The notes below the pieces were generated by a model. It was not told the DNA's origin and searched no databases. It saw only the letters and a program-made list of their open reading frames with translations. A stretch of DNA of 64,000 bases. It comes from Protostelium mycophagum. Its lineage: Eukaryota; Evosea; Variosea; Protosteliida; Protosteliaceae. Both the position numbers and the translations under genes were made by a program. Positions 23,316-33,572 of the stretch are shown in pieces (the stretch's first letter is position 1; every line of letters begins with the position of its first letter). Location: contig KV921102.1 of assembly GCA_002081555.1 (NCBI GenBank), positions 1 through 64,000 on the forward strand, given 5' to 3'.

Positions 23316-24918
23316 TCATTCTTCATTTTCTGGCTGGGCCACTTTCTTCTTGGTTTTGACTTTGAGGAAATCGATCATCTGATCCATGAATTTGAGATCT
23401 CTGTTGTACTCGTCCACAGTCATGTACCAGTTACACATCTTTGCTGTTGAGGGGTTGATGTCCAGATGGTCCAGCATCTCCGCCATGCGATCCTGTGCGA
23501 ATCAGCAGATGAACAAATACAAGTGTGGATATTTCTGTGTCCGAAAAAGAAAAGACTTACAGATGTCTCCTCATCAATCGCAGAGAGGTAACTCAGGTTT
23601 TCGTCTTTTGTGGGCTCCTCTAAAGCCTCGAAACCTCTTGCAGTGACGAGAGTTTTCACCACCTTTTCTGTTTAGAACATGATCCGGTCCATCATTAGAC
23701 ATTCATCTGAAGTACTGACCTCGAATTGGTTCTTAAGATTTCCTTTGCATTCCAGAATCCATTTCTTGTCTGACTGAAAGGTTTGAGTGTTTTGTTACAA
23801 TTTTATGGTGCTTCGCCAAGAGATTTTTAATTCAATTTAATTTACTCATTGTTAGTTGGGAGAGGATGTGATCGGGCTTTGCCAAAGTGTTTTTGATGTG
23901 TGCGATTCTAATGCACAAATGAATCCATAAGTCGCACCAATAATCATGACATCATGACTTCAGGATGAAAGATCATATGAACTTACTCCGAAATGTACCA
24001 TGACATCAAAAGTCCTAAATACGGCGTGCTTCTTCTCTTCTTGTGATGGCAGCTCTGGCTCCATCTCATCTTCTTCCAGTTCTACAAAAATAAGAAGATG
24101 AACTTCTGATCAACTGTGACACTTTGAAGCGCAGCTTTGCCGGCGTTTAAACATACCGCAGATAAATTTCATGCTCTTATTTCATATCAAGGAGCTCTGC
24201 ACTCAATAACAGCACTATCTCAAAGCACTAACCCTCATCATCTCCGTCATCATAGTCTGATCTTATTCTTTTAGGTTCTCTGTAATCCGGATCATTGAAA
24301 TCTTCCAAGCTTTCATTGGCAGGATCGTCCTCGATGCCCTCCGACCTCTTGTGGAATCGGATGATAGTACTATAATTTTTAGGATGGACTTAATGAAATA
24401 GTGTAATCACGTTACTCCTGGGCGAGGTTGTCTTTGAACGGTAAGGAACTTGTCATCCTCCTCAATGGTCTTATATAATTTGAGATAGTTGCTGAAATAT
24501 GTGGTTTGGTTTATAGGATCTGTGCTTTCTAACCATTGTTCTTTCATCTCAATGATCTAAAATTTTTTTGAGAAGTGTCATCAAAAGCATACAAACCTGG
24601 CGGTATAAGTTTCTTCTAGCATCCCTCATTCTTGCAGCGGGTGCCTGTGTCATTGCCTATGATCATCCTTAATCACAAATCTCGTTTATATAAAATGTGA
24701 TGACGAACTCACCCTTCTTGCAATTTCAGCGTCTGCAGGGTCTATTCTCTGTCAGTGAAAGAGAAAAAGAGAGCAAAATTACCTGCTTGATTCAAGTTTA
24801 TCTTCCTTCTTGTGGCGAATGCGGCCACAGGTACTTGCTTGAAGAATACAGCCCTTTTGACGGTAATTGAAGGAGCATTTAGCTTCCGTAAAGAAGTTCC
24901 ACGCAGTGCCAACATCAT
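23316..24918 (-). CDS. Unknown protein with a mitochondrial-like N-terminus
   Basis: Not recognised. Many short exons can be joined. The N-terminus, MMLALRGTSLRKLNAP ... VKRAVFFKQVPVAAFATRRK, is basic and hydroxylated like a presequence. It continues DPADAEIARRAMTQAPAARM, LYRQIIEMKEQW and YLKLYKTIEEDDKFLTVQRQ, then an acidic stretch (KRIRSDYDDGDDE) and FRTFDVMVHFG. The C-terminus has KKWILECKGNLKNQFE, ARGFEALEEPTKDENLSYLS, MLDHLDINPSTAKMCNWYMT and a basic tail (VKTKKKVAQPENEE). A second open frame overlaps the first exon, so the N-terminal frame is not certain. A nuclear acidic protein is an alternative. Confidence 0.5.
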
Positions 24919-25594
24919 CTCGATTTTTGAATGTGATTCATCGCAGAAACGGCTTCATTCCGATGAAACTGTCTCGTTGTAGTGGAACATTCCAACCGAT
25001 GTTGGATTGGCAACCTTGGAAACCTTCAAGTTTATTGTCAAAAATACGGCTTGGTCTGTGCTCTCAGAGCCCAAGTAAATCACACCAGCGAAGTCTTGTC
25101 ATAAATAAACAATTGCATTGAATCTTAATCCTCGTCCTCTAAATACAGCCACCTAGAGTAAGTAAACACTCTTAACGTGGATTTGTTTGACAAAATCGGT
25201 GTAAATCTTGATGACGTCATCACCTGTTGTCACTCCCTCCCGTTGTAGATGGCGCCTTTTCATCTGTCCGATTTTCGATTTTCATTTTAACCTTGAACTG
25301 TAAGTTGCAAAGCAAGTCACAAACTCAACAAAATACAAACAAATATCTTTGAATTTCCAAGACAATCGTGATACTTTACCGCAGACACAAGGGCGGGCAC
25401 CCCACGTTGAGTGATTTTCTTCTGAGACTCCAACTTTTGCTTTTTAAGTCTTTGTATATCCGGATCCTCTTGACTTTCGAACATCTCTGTACACTTTCTC
25501 TTTGTTTCTGGTTTTTCTACAATCTGCAGGGGTTACTCGTTGTAGATGATCGATTTCTTAAAAGATCTCGTGGTACTAAAGATGTTGCGATACT
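24919..25594. other. Region with a weak minus-strand coding candidate
   Basis: On the minus strand about 25523-25220 reads IVEKPETKRKCTEMF, SQEDPDIQRLKKQKLESQKK and RGVPALVSA. After a possible intron, a short basic tail ends at 25220. The composition looks coding, but I cannot link it in frame to the neighbouring minus-strand gene. It may be a separate small gene or a mis-joined terminal exon. Two TTGTAGAT motifs lie here. Confidence 0.3.
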
Positions 25595-26823
25595 TTAAAA
25601 CTGCAGCAGAGCCATGTTTAATGCTGTTGGAGTTATGTCGTCTATGTGCACATAGAGTTGCTGTATCTGCCACAGTACAGTCACACGATCTGTTAGCTCA
25701 AGACTAGAGATTTTGAAGAATGGGTGCGTTTCTACCGTATCTATCACGCGGTTGTTACCGCGCTTCTCACGGAGCATCAATTCGACAACATCTACTCACT
25801 CTTTTTGGACTTGTCGTGGTCGCTTTGATCGCTACCTCACCATAAATAGCTTTCCCTCTATCTTTGACCTCCACTCCCTGTCTAGTTGTAGTCCAATCTA
25901 CAACGGGCTTTGACGAAAAAAATATTTTCACTAAATCAAAAATTCTAGAATATTTTTTAAATCTCGAGCATTAGTGAATGAGTTTTCAAGGAATCAGAAA
26001 AATCACCATCTCCTGCATTTTCTTTTTGTGTTTTAACCTCGAAAAAGGATCATAAGGTACATAATTTGTCTCTGAGGTTTCTGTTATCTTTTTGGCTGAT
26101 GTTTTTTTGGGTGACGTCATCACATTTGGTCTTGGCTTTGGTGAGTTTTGATCACCGAATAAGATCAGACGATGCTGAAAATTTTAATTTTGAATTTATT
26201 TGGTATTATTCGTTTGGAATTATGGTTGCAAAGATGAGGAATAATGTCAGGTTGCTCTCGATCATCACAAAGAAAAATCTTCAAATCACGATGATGATCC
26301 TCATTTTGTCTTTCATGAATCTTTTTCCCGGCTGATTACTCACTTGTAAGAATGACGAAGAAAACTGCTTCTTCTCTGTCTCTTTAGATTCGAAGAAATA
26401 TGGATCTGATTCTGTCTCTTCGCACGTGTTTTTGTTGACATTTGATCTTTTCGGTGAGTCTAACAAGGAATCTTCGAATTGTTCTGAATCTTCAAATTGT
26501 TCTGAATCCCCAAGTTGTTCTGATTCTTCGAGTGGATTTTCTCGTTCCACCTTCACGGATTCGGCTTGGATCATCAGATCCGATTGTATATGAAATTGAG
26601 CTCATGATTTTCTGATTGAAAACAAACTTGGCGCGTATGGATCTGGCATCGTTCGATCTTCCTCTAGATCATCTGGTTCTTGTGTTCCCTCTTCCTCATC
26701 ATCGGCCGTTGTTCCCACAATCTGTTTATCACCTCCAATCGATGAAAGCGAGACAGATCGTTTGGGAGATCTGGTGACCGATTGCTTGACGAATTTGCTT
26801 TGGTTTCTCTTGACCTCCAACAT
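25595..26823 (-). CDS. Unknown protein with acidic Ser-rich N-terminus
   Basis: Not recognised. The exon order gives MLEVKRNQSKFVKQSVTRSP, an acidic stretch (DEEEGTQEPDDLEEDRTM), DPYAP, Glu/Ser-rich repeats (EQLGDSEQFEDSEQFEDS) and SDPYFFES. Next come TSPKKTSAKKITETSETNY and PYDPFSRIFDLVKIFFSSKP. The C-terminal domain reads VVDWTTTRQGVEVKDRGKAI, then NNRVIDTVETHPFFKISSLE, and RVTVLWQIQQLYVHIDDITP to a stop at 25595. The layout of a disordered charged N-terminus and a folded C-terminus suggests a nuclear protein; no motif decides it. Introns join in consistent phases, including one of about 220 bases. Confidence 0.5.
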
Positions 26824-27083
26824 CAAGGACCAACGATTTGGACGATTGTTTTTTGAACGTAAAGCGCTTTAGTCTACACAGCTCTTTTGGAGACCAAAAC
26901 TCAATTCAAAATACAACTGAGAAAACTCCAGAAAGAGCCTAGGAAGACGTTGAGTTGAAGAGTCATTATAATCTATTATATGTATGTTAATGTACAAGCT
27001 GATAAAATGATGCAGAATGGCGGAGCTTTATTCCTGAAACGAAATTGCTGGTCGATCACCGGACGTCCAGGAGCACGCAGGAC

Positions 27084-27115
27084 AGTAGTTGTAGATATTA
27101 ATATCTACAACTACT
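27084..27115. repeat. Perfect 32-base palindrome of the TTGTAGAT motif
   Basis: The left half AGTAGTTGTAGATATT is followed at once by its exact reverse complement. Two head-to-head copies of the dispersed TTGTAGAT motif form the arms. Confidence 0.95.
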
Positions 27116-27194
27116 AATAACAGACAACTTGCTGTCGCGTAAACTAGGTTATACGCAGAGATTTACCAAGAACTTGGACGTCCAAATTCTCACA

Positions 27195-27305
27195 ATACTT
27201 GGTGCTGAGTATCGCAGGATTTGGTGAGGTTCCCAATTCTCAGTCATGAACGTTAATTATCGAGATCTTTAACGTGGTGCGGGGAATCTGACCAAACTCT
27301 GCAAT
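27195..27305. mobile_element. Foldback (MITE-like) element, copy A
   Basis: This copy has the right arm GGAATCTGACCAAACTCTGC and an internal ACGTTAATTATCGAGATC related to the hairpin of copies B-D. The left arm is diverged (GGATTTGGTGAGGTTCCC). Confidence 0.55.
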
Positions 27306-27632
27306 ATGGTGAGGCTTGGAACAGCTTGTTCTGTGGCGTTCCTCATCAGCGTTTGTTCCTGCACTGGCAATATCTACGTCCAGATTTTTGCATCTGAAAT
27401 TTAAAATAAACGTAAATCAATCTGCGGTTCTGGTGAAGCCGTTCGTTCTCCATCTCTCAATATTGCGTGTTTTAACACACACGACCAGATCTATCTGGTG
27501 GGAATTGTAGGACATGTGTCAGAGATCTCCAAAAAGCGGCTAAAAAATCAGATTTAATACATCCTGTCACCTTGACACCCAAGCAAGTTCAGCAATAAGG
27601 ACTCTCACAAACGCAAACAGCAACGCAAAGAT

Positions 27633-27967
27633 ATGCCAGCTAAAGAGGTGGTCACTACCGAAGAAGTGAAGAGAAAAGATTTCTCGTCAGAGATCGCGAG
27701 GATACAGCAACAATGTCTTCAATTGGAGATGATTACGAAAAGACGGAGGGCACTTCCATCACAGAGAGACAGGTGGGTTTAAGAATTCAATCATGTATCA
27801 AGTTGATTGATCATAGATCGCTCTGCAAAAAATGTGGGCAGACGAAAGAGGTCTGTGGACCGTCAGTTTGCGAGAGCTGCCGGTGGTTGTTACAACATCA
27901 TCTCAGCAAGATGGAACAATTCAGAAGCATGAAGGAGATTGAAAAAAAAGAGAAAATGAAGACATGA
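27633..27967 (+). CDS. Small zinc-ribbon protein
   Basis: Two exons encode about 95 residues. MPAKEVVTTEEVKRKDFS starts a helical, charged N-terminus (ARIQQQCLQLEMITKRRR). After an intron at about 27773-27817 follow SLCKKCGQTKEVCGPSVCES and CRWLLQHHLSKMEQF, with a Lys/Glu-rich tail ending MKT at 27967. Cys spacing C-x2-C-x6-C-x4-C-x2-C can bind one zinc ion. No family recognised. The exons join exactly in phase (split Arg codon), which supports the gene although each exon is short. Confidence 0.65.
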
Positions 27968-28291
27968 GGCAATGATCAAAGACACCCAAGGAGACAACAC
28001 CGGGTTGAGACTCAAAGAGAACAACGGCTCGAAAGTTTTATAAATGGATCTGCATTGCGAGACACTTGAGTTTGTCAAAAGATTGCTTCTCAACATAGTG
28101 CAGACCTATGAGTCGAGAGTCCATACTTCATCGGAGCCATCATGAATGATGGTGACCAATCGCAATCACCCCGTTTAAGCAACTCCCTGCGATCTCAAGA
28201 AAGAGAGCACCCATCATGAGGTGATTAGACCGACAGGACATTGTCATTATGAAACAACCTCGTATTGTGCACCTTGGCAACATGAAATAAT
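27968..28291. other. Short intergenic region
   Basis: No gene seen; it separates the zinc-ribbon gene from the 3' end of the P2X gene. Confidence 0.5.
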
Positions 28292-30087
28292 TTATTGTGC
28301 AGTTCGACTCTGAACAGGCGACATCTCGATGGCCACCTCTTGTGGTGAGCCTGGCTCAGATCTATGCTTGCCCCATTTTGCTTCTGAAAACTTGTGCTTG
28401 CTGTAAAGATAAGTTTCAGGCACAGAAATGAGGACGTGAAAAGTCAAACTCACGCGTAGAAAGTCTTTTGGGGCAGGATGTAGACAGCCAGAATGTCGAC
28501 AATGGTTGTGGCGACAGATGTCAAGACCAATCCTGACACGATAGAACCCAAAAGCGCGGGAAAACTGAAGAGACCCACGCGACCTACAGCGGTCAGTTTT
28601 GGCGCCAGAAAACAAAATCAAATTTCAAATTCACCTGTTTGGACAAAGTTGATGGCAATTCCGTGGCGGTTTGTGGCAACGGTAGAAGTGGCGGGGTCAA
28701 AGCGGGCAGAATCAAGTCCTCCGATGGCTCTCACCGCATAACTGAGACGTTTCAGGGAATGTCATATGATCTATTTATAGATCCAATTTCGATATTTCAT
28801 AAAAAGACTTACTGGTACTTGAAGCTCTTGGGGTCGCTGTCCGTGTTGGAATAGGTGATAAGAACTACAATCTGGATACCGTCGTACCGCAGTGTGTGGT
28901 TAGACTGGAACACGTTGGATGGTGCTATAAATAGATCAATATCCACCAAAACATACTCATACACGATAACTGAAGATAAACTTACTGTCTAAGGAGTTGA
29001 CTCCAGCAAGCATAAGGAGCTGGCCGACAGTGATTCCGTCAAACTGTCTATTCTGCAAGAATTAATTCATCGTTGTGGACACCCAAGTTTACGTACAGTG
29101 TTGATTCCGATAGATTGCCAGGTAGAGCCGTTTTTGTACTCCCATACGGCCTTCATCGTCACACTGGTCGCTAAAAAGTCGATCTGGTTCGCATAGACGA
29201 CGTGGTCGATGGCAAGCGTGTAGTCCTCTATATCCGCCACATATGTACGTGTGGTGTTTGACGTGTCAGAGACATTGAAAATGCAATAGGGATTCGTCTC
29301 GATCTGAAAAGCTTCAGAACTTTGAAGGACTGATGAGAGGAAATTACCAAGTCGTTGGTGCAGTTGAGAGCAGAGTTGTCACGAGTCTGGGTCTTGAAAC
29401 GGGTGGTGATGAAGAGGGGACTTGTTTGTCCATATGGATAACTGTTGTAAAATAAATAACGAAACACATGGAGTCTGAAGGGTATGCCACAGTGAATGGT
29501 GTCATAGAAGAAGATGGATAGACACTCACGCGACGACTGTGGGATCAGAATAGCCACAAGGAAGGTTGTCAAAGCCTTGGTATGTAGCTTGGTTTTGAGA
29601 ACAGTAAGGTAAGCTGTTCAAAGCGGGTGCACCGGCTGGGTAGGCATCAGGCTGTATGAGATTAGAGGGGAATGGTGATGCTAGCAAGCTACTCACCACG
29701 TCGAGGGTGGATCTGACGACTCCGGTTGGTACCTACAGGTGGTTCAGAAAATAATCTGGACAGAAGTAGAAAAATAAGACCTCGAACTGTAGGTAACCTC
29801 TCTTGTAATAGACTTGATATACTGTCGATGTTAAAATGGATCATTTTGAGACGGAAAAAATGGAGGCCTACCAAATACATAAATGATAATGAAAAGCATG
29901 AAGAGGTAGTGAAGAAGGCCGAGACGCCAGTCGGCGATTTTGATGATCTTCACCGTCGAATACCTAATCCCGTCATTCCGGTGCACTTCTCAAAGCCAAT
30001 AATGACTTACGACAAGGCACCATCCCAGAAAGAGGTCTTTCTGTACCATGGCTTTGGAGGTTTAACAGGGGCAGCTGTGTCGGCCAT
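28292..30087 (-). CDS. P2X-family ATP-gated cation channel
   Basis: A trimeric ligand-gated channel; in Dictyostelium, P2X proteins sit on the contractile vacuole. The N-terminus has the family's start and first membrane span: WDGALSYSTVKIIKIADWRL then LLHYLFMLFIIIYVF (YSTVK matches the conserved YxTxK). The extracellular part contains Cys pairs such as LPCGYSDPTVV and SALNCTNDLV, and IGQLLMLAGVNSLD. The second span reads FPALLGSIVSGLVLTSVATT then IVDILAVYILPQKTFY. A cytoplasmic tail ends SRTAQ at 28292. About ten short introns. Start chosen at MADTAAPVKPPKPWYRK, which begins the first exon; an in-frame upstream Met is less likely. Confidence 0.82.
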
Positions 30088-30635
30088 CTTCTCTCTTGTG
30101 CTGCGGAAAATGGTTCTTTCCAGAAGATCGGAAAACCGTAAAAATCGTAACATCTGCCTGTGTTTGGCAGATCTCATGTAAACAAAGTCACGGTTCTTAC
30201 CGTAGGCGGGATGCATCCCGCCAAAATCCAGAAGTAAATTTGGCAAAGTCCATGAAGAAAACCAAACATTAAATTCTCAACGCAAAGCTCGTCTCCCTTC
30301 TAACAGGCCTGTTCGATGTTGTAATAATAATGTAATAATACTATACCCGGATTTCACGGAATCCCGCTTGAATGGTTTGATTGGTGCCATAAAATCCGGG
30401 CGTATCGGGTGTTGGATACCAGACTATAAATAAAATATCAAAAAAAGAGACCATCCGCTCGTGTACATGAAAAATTTTTCAGTCACGGTTTGAAAGTTGT
30501 AGATTATTCCCTGTAATTATTTGATTGCTTCGTTCACATCCTCCTCTTGGGTGTCAAAATCCAGACAATTCTTCGTAGAAATGATTTCTGAATCCTCAAA
30601 AAGTACTGCCAGTACGGCTGGTAAAATTGAGATTA

Positions 30636-30731
30636 TTGCAGAGGTTTGGTCATATTCCGCGCACTACGTTAAAAATCTTGGTAAGTAATGTGTTCATTAC
30701 CGAGAATTGGGAGAATCTGACCAAATCCTGC
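30636..30731. mobile_element. Foldback (MITE-like) element, copy B
   Basis: Ends are near-inverted: TGCAGAGGTTTGGTCATATT on the left and GAATCTGACCAAATCCTGC on the right. The inner hairpin pairs CTTGGTAAGTAAT with ATTACCGAG. Same family as copies A, C and D. Confidence 0.7.
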
Positions 30732-31223
30732 TTTCTGGCTTGGTGTTGGATTGTGCCGATAATCGCAGCATTGAAAGACCAAAGCTGAAGATGACAAACC
30801 CATAATGGTAATCGTAGTCAATGAAATTTGTCCCGTGTGTAAGCCTTTCGCTGAACAACCGGAGCGCAAAGCCGAACGGTTCCTTCGAATTGAACAAAAC
30901 CCCCGAAACACACACAAAAATTAGAAAATCTCAGAAAACTCAAAAAACTCTTGAAATCAGCACCGTAGGCGCTATAGCTCCTTTTGCCTACCGTCGTCGG
31001 TGCGAAACAAAGTGATTTTTCAGGAAGATGAGAGACTCCTAAACCATCCATCATAAACAGTTTTTTTGTGAACAATTCTTTTATTGAATTTCATTTCTTT
31101 TCGTACTTTGGAGGAATTTTTCTATTTCGTTTCCTCAATCTCCCTCAAGCCGACACCAAAATGCAGAAAACTCGCAATCTGAGGGGCATTTTACCAGCAT
31201 GTTGGCCACAAAGAGCTCTCTCA

Positions 31224-31323
31224 NNNNNNNNNNNNNNNNNNNNNNNNNNNNNNNNNNNNNNNNNNNNNNNNNNNNNNNNNNNNNNNNNNNNNNNNNNNNN
31301 NNNNNNNNNNNNNNNNNNNNNNN
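31224..31323. other. Assembly gap (100 N)
   Basis: Exactly 100 N, the usual placeholder for a gap of unknown size. Confidence 0.99.
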
Positions 31324-31601
31324 GGACCTTCCGGCGACAATTCTGCACCGCTGGTGCAGCGCTGGTGGAAAACTCTTTCTACAAAGCACGCCGCGGCGTC
31401 GGCTTGCAAAATAACATAACCTATTGTGTAGAATGGGGCTATGCTGGTTCTCAACAATTCAATTTTGTAATAAAATACATATTAATCATTGACCTGTTTT
31501 ATAATGTTGTAGTCATACCTCTTCTTCTGACGGACACCGAAGTGACAACTTGCGGAAACGGGTCATTCTCGTTCGAACAGCGTCCGGTTCTCGAAGTCCA
31601 A

Positions 31602-33321
31602 ATGTCGAAACTTGTACTCAGTCCCTCAGCATTAGGCTTAAGAGGATCACCAACAATTGCCACAAATGATCTCGTCATCAAATTGAGAGCGGAGGGACGC
31701 GAAATAATCAATCTCAGCATCGGTAATTGATTGATTAATTCTTGGTGCTCCTCTTGATAATGACAGGAGAAATGGTGCCAGAGATACCCACGCCTGACCT
31801 CATCAAGAGTGGAATCATGAAGGGTATGATTTTCTCGTCTTGTTGTTATTCATCAATACAGCTCTTGAAGACAACCATTATCATTACATCTCAGCAGCAG
31901 GAGATAATCATGTCATCAGATCCCTTCAAAGAGATTTGAGCGAGAATTTTAATCTTCAATACGAACAAGAACAGATCGTCATCTGTTCTGGGCCGAAAGA
32001 GTGCATCTCCAGAACGATGGAGGTCCTTCTTCATCGTGATAACCACAGAAACGAGGTGATGAAAAAAAAATGAGAAATTGAGGATCTGAATGTGTCAGGT
32101 CATCACTTGGGCGCCTGTTTTCGAATCTTACACAAATGTTCCGTTTTTCTTGACTGGCAAACAGACCATCATCCTCGACACGGTTTAAATTTTGAAATTT
32201 TTCTATCCCGCTAAAATGTACAGGATGAACACTTGAACCCAGATTTGGACCAGTTAGAGAGTTTTTTAGCGGTAAACAACGAGAGAATCGCGATAGCTAC
32301 CGTGAACTCACCCAATAACCCCACGGGACAAGTTTATAGCGAGGAGGTACTTTTTATTTGAATTTATTAAAATCTCAAGAATTCACACAGACAGGTATTG
32401 AAAAGGATGGCTTCTATTTTCGGAAAATACCCAGAGATAGGTTCGTTTTCCATATTCTTCCATCTACAACAGTAATGCTCAACATTGACGATCGCATCAG
32501 CCATCATATCGGATGAGGTGTATCGATTCATGATCTATGAGGACGCAAAGCATTTCAGTATCGCAAAGTGGATTCCTGAACAGACAATTGTTGTTGGAGG
32601 TATTTCCAAAGAGGTAACTGAATTTATATTACAATCCGCCATGGCTCTACCGCAGCCTATACTGCTGTGAACATATCCATGAACACTCATGGTGATCTTG
32701 CAGACTCTGCAAAAAAAATGAAAACTGTTGTCTGAATGGATACAGATCAGTGGGACTGGGCTGAGGCTGGGCTGGTTAGCTGCGCCTCAACATGTCGCCA
32801 AGGCGATCGTCAATGTGAACGGCAACTTCTCTTCGTGTCATCAGCTCCCCATACAGAGGTCTTACGCGAAATTCCTCGATGTAGACAGGGACATGAAATT
32901 GAGATTCGCTGTCAGAGACATGGTGTGTATTTGTCATATTTTATCTACAAAATCATTTGAGTCCTTCAAATATCTTGTCTTACTGAATAAGGTTGCTGTC
33001 CGGCGGACTGCCATCCTCAACGCAATGAGAACGCTCCCCGGATTCAAACTCTTTGATTTTGAGACACCACCTGGTGCCTTTTACGTGTTTCCTAAAGTCA
33101 CGAGAACTTTTGGCGGGAAGACACCCAGTGGGGATGTCATCACAACAGATTCAGACCTCTCTGGATACTTGTTGAAGAGCACCGGAGTCGCCACCATACC
33201 AGGTTCAGCGTTCTTTAAGGCTGGATATATAAGGATTGCCTACGCTTGTACCTCTCCAGAAGTCCTGACTGAGGCAATGGAAAGACTGTCTGTATCTTTA
33301 CAAGCAATTGTATTTACATAA
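31602..33321 (+). CDS. Class I/II PLP-dependent aminotransferase (aspartate-aminotransferase type)
   Basis: A fold-type I aminotransferase that moves amino groups between an amino acid and a 2-oxo acid using pyridoxal phosphate. The protein begins MSKLVLSPSALGLRGSPTIA and continues IKLRAEGREIINLSIG. Next come HYHYISAAGD, IVICSGPKECI (cofactor loop), VNSPNNPTGQVYSEE (substrate/PLP Asn), AIISDEVYRFMIYED (PLP-contact Asp and Tyr) and GGISKE then ISGTGLRLGWLAA. The Lys of SKE is the expected Schiff-base residue and the Arg of GLRLGW is the usual cofactor-phosphate contact. The C-terminus holds FETPPGAFYVFPKV and YIRIAYACTSPEVL. Closest by eye to bacterial-type (class Ib) aspartate or prephenate aminotransferases. 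At least eight introns. Confidence 0.88.
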
Positions 33322-33366
33322 ATACAAATAAGATCTGTTTATAGAGGCTTCAAACCGTTAACATCA

Positions 33367-33455
33367 GTCTGCGTAGCTCAGTCGGTTAGAGTGTAGGTCT
33401 CATACCTACGAATGGAGTCATCCTAAGGTCGTGAGTTCGATCCTCACCGCGGACA
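33367..33455 (+). tRNA. tRNA-Met(CAT), elongator type, with a 15-base intron
   Basis: GTCTGCG pairs with CGCGGAC to form the acceptor stem, followed by discriminator A. D-arm is GCTC...GAGT, anticodon stem TAGG/CCTA, anticodon CAT in loop CTCATAA, T-arm GTGAG TTCGATC CTCAC. A 15-base intron (CCTACGAATGGAGTC) sits just after position 37. Without the intron the RNA is 74 bases. The T·T position at the base of the loop matches eukaryotic elongator Met tRNAs. Confidence 0.92.
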
Positions 33456-33572
33456 ACTATTTTGCCGTTGTTGAGTAACAGTTGTGCATCATTTATTTTT
33501 AACTTTTGAAATTTCCAAGTTTTTGGAAAAGACATAAAGTTTCAGCCTGTGAGTGGAAGAATAATGCAACTT

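Larger units (their letters stand above)
26824..27632. other. Intergenic region with palindrome and foldback element
   Basis: No gene supported. It holds a perfect 32-base palindrome (27084-27115) made of the TTGTAGAT motif and one copy of the foldback element (about 27195-27305), both listed separately. Confidence 0.6.
30088..31601. other. Long intergenic region with foldback element and assembly gap
   Basis: No gene supported. It contains foldback copy B (about 30636-30731) and the 100-N gap (31224-31323), so a short exon could be hidden. Open frames spanning the Ns have no meaning. Confidence 0.5.

Noticed and set aside
30300-30420. Possible second element near TAATAATAATGTAATAATACT
   Set aside because: Only short AT-rich repetition; no inverted ends or second copy.
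31068-31730. Open frames spanning the N run
   Set aside because: Frames across undefined bases have no meaning; the aminotransferase start lies after the gap.
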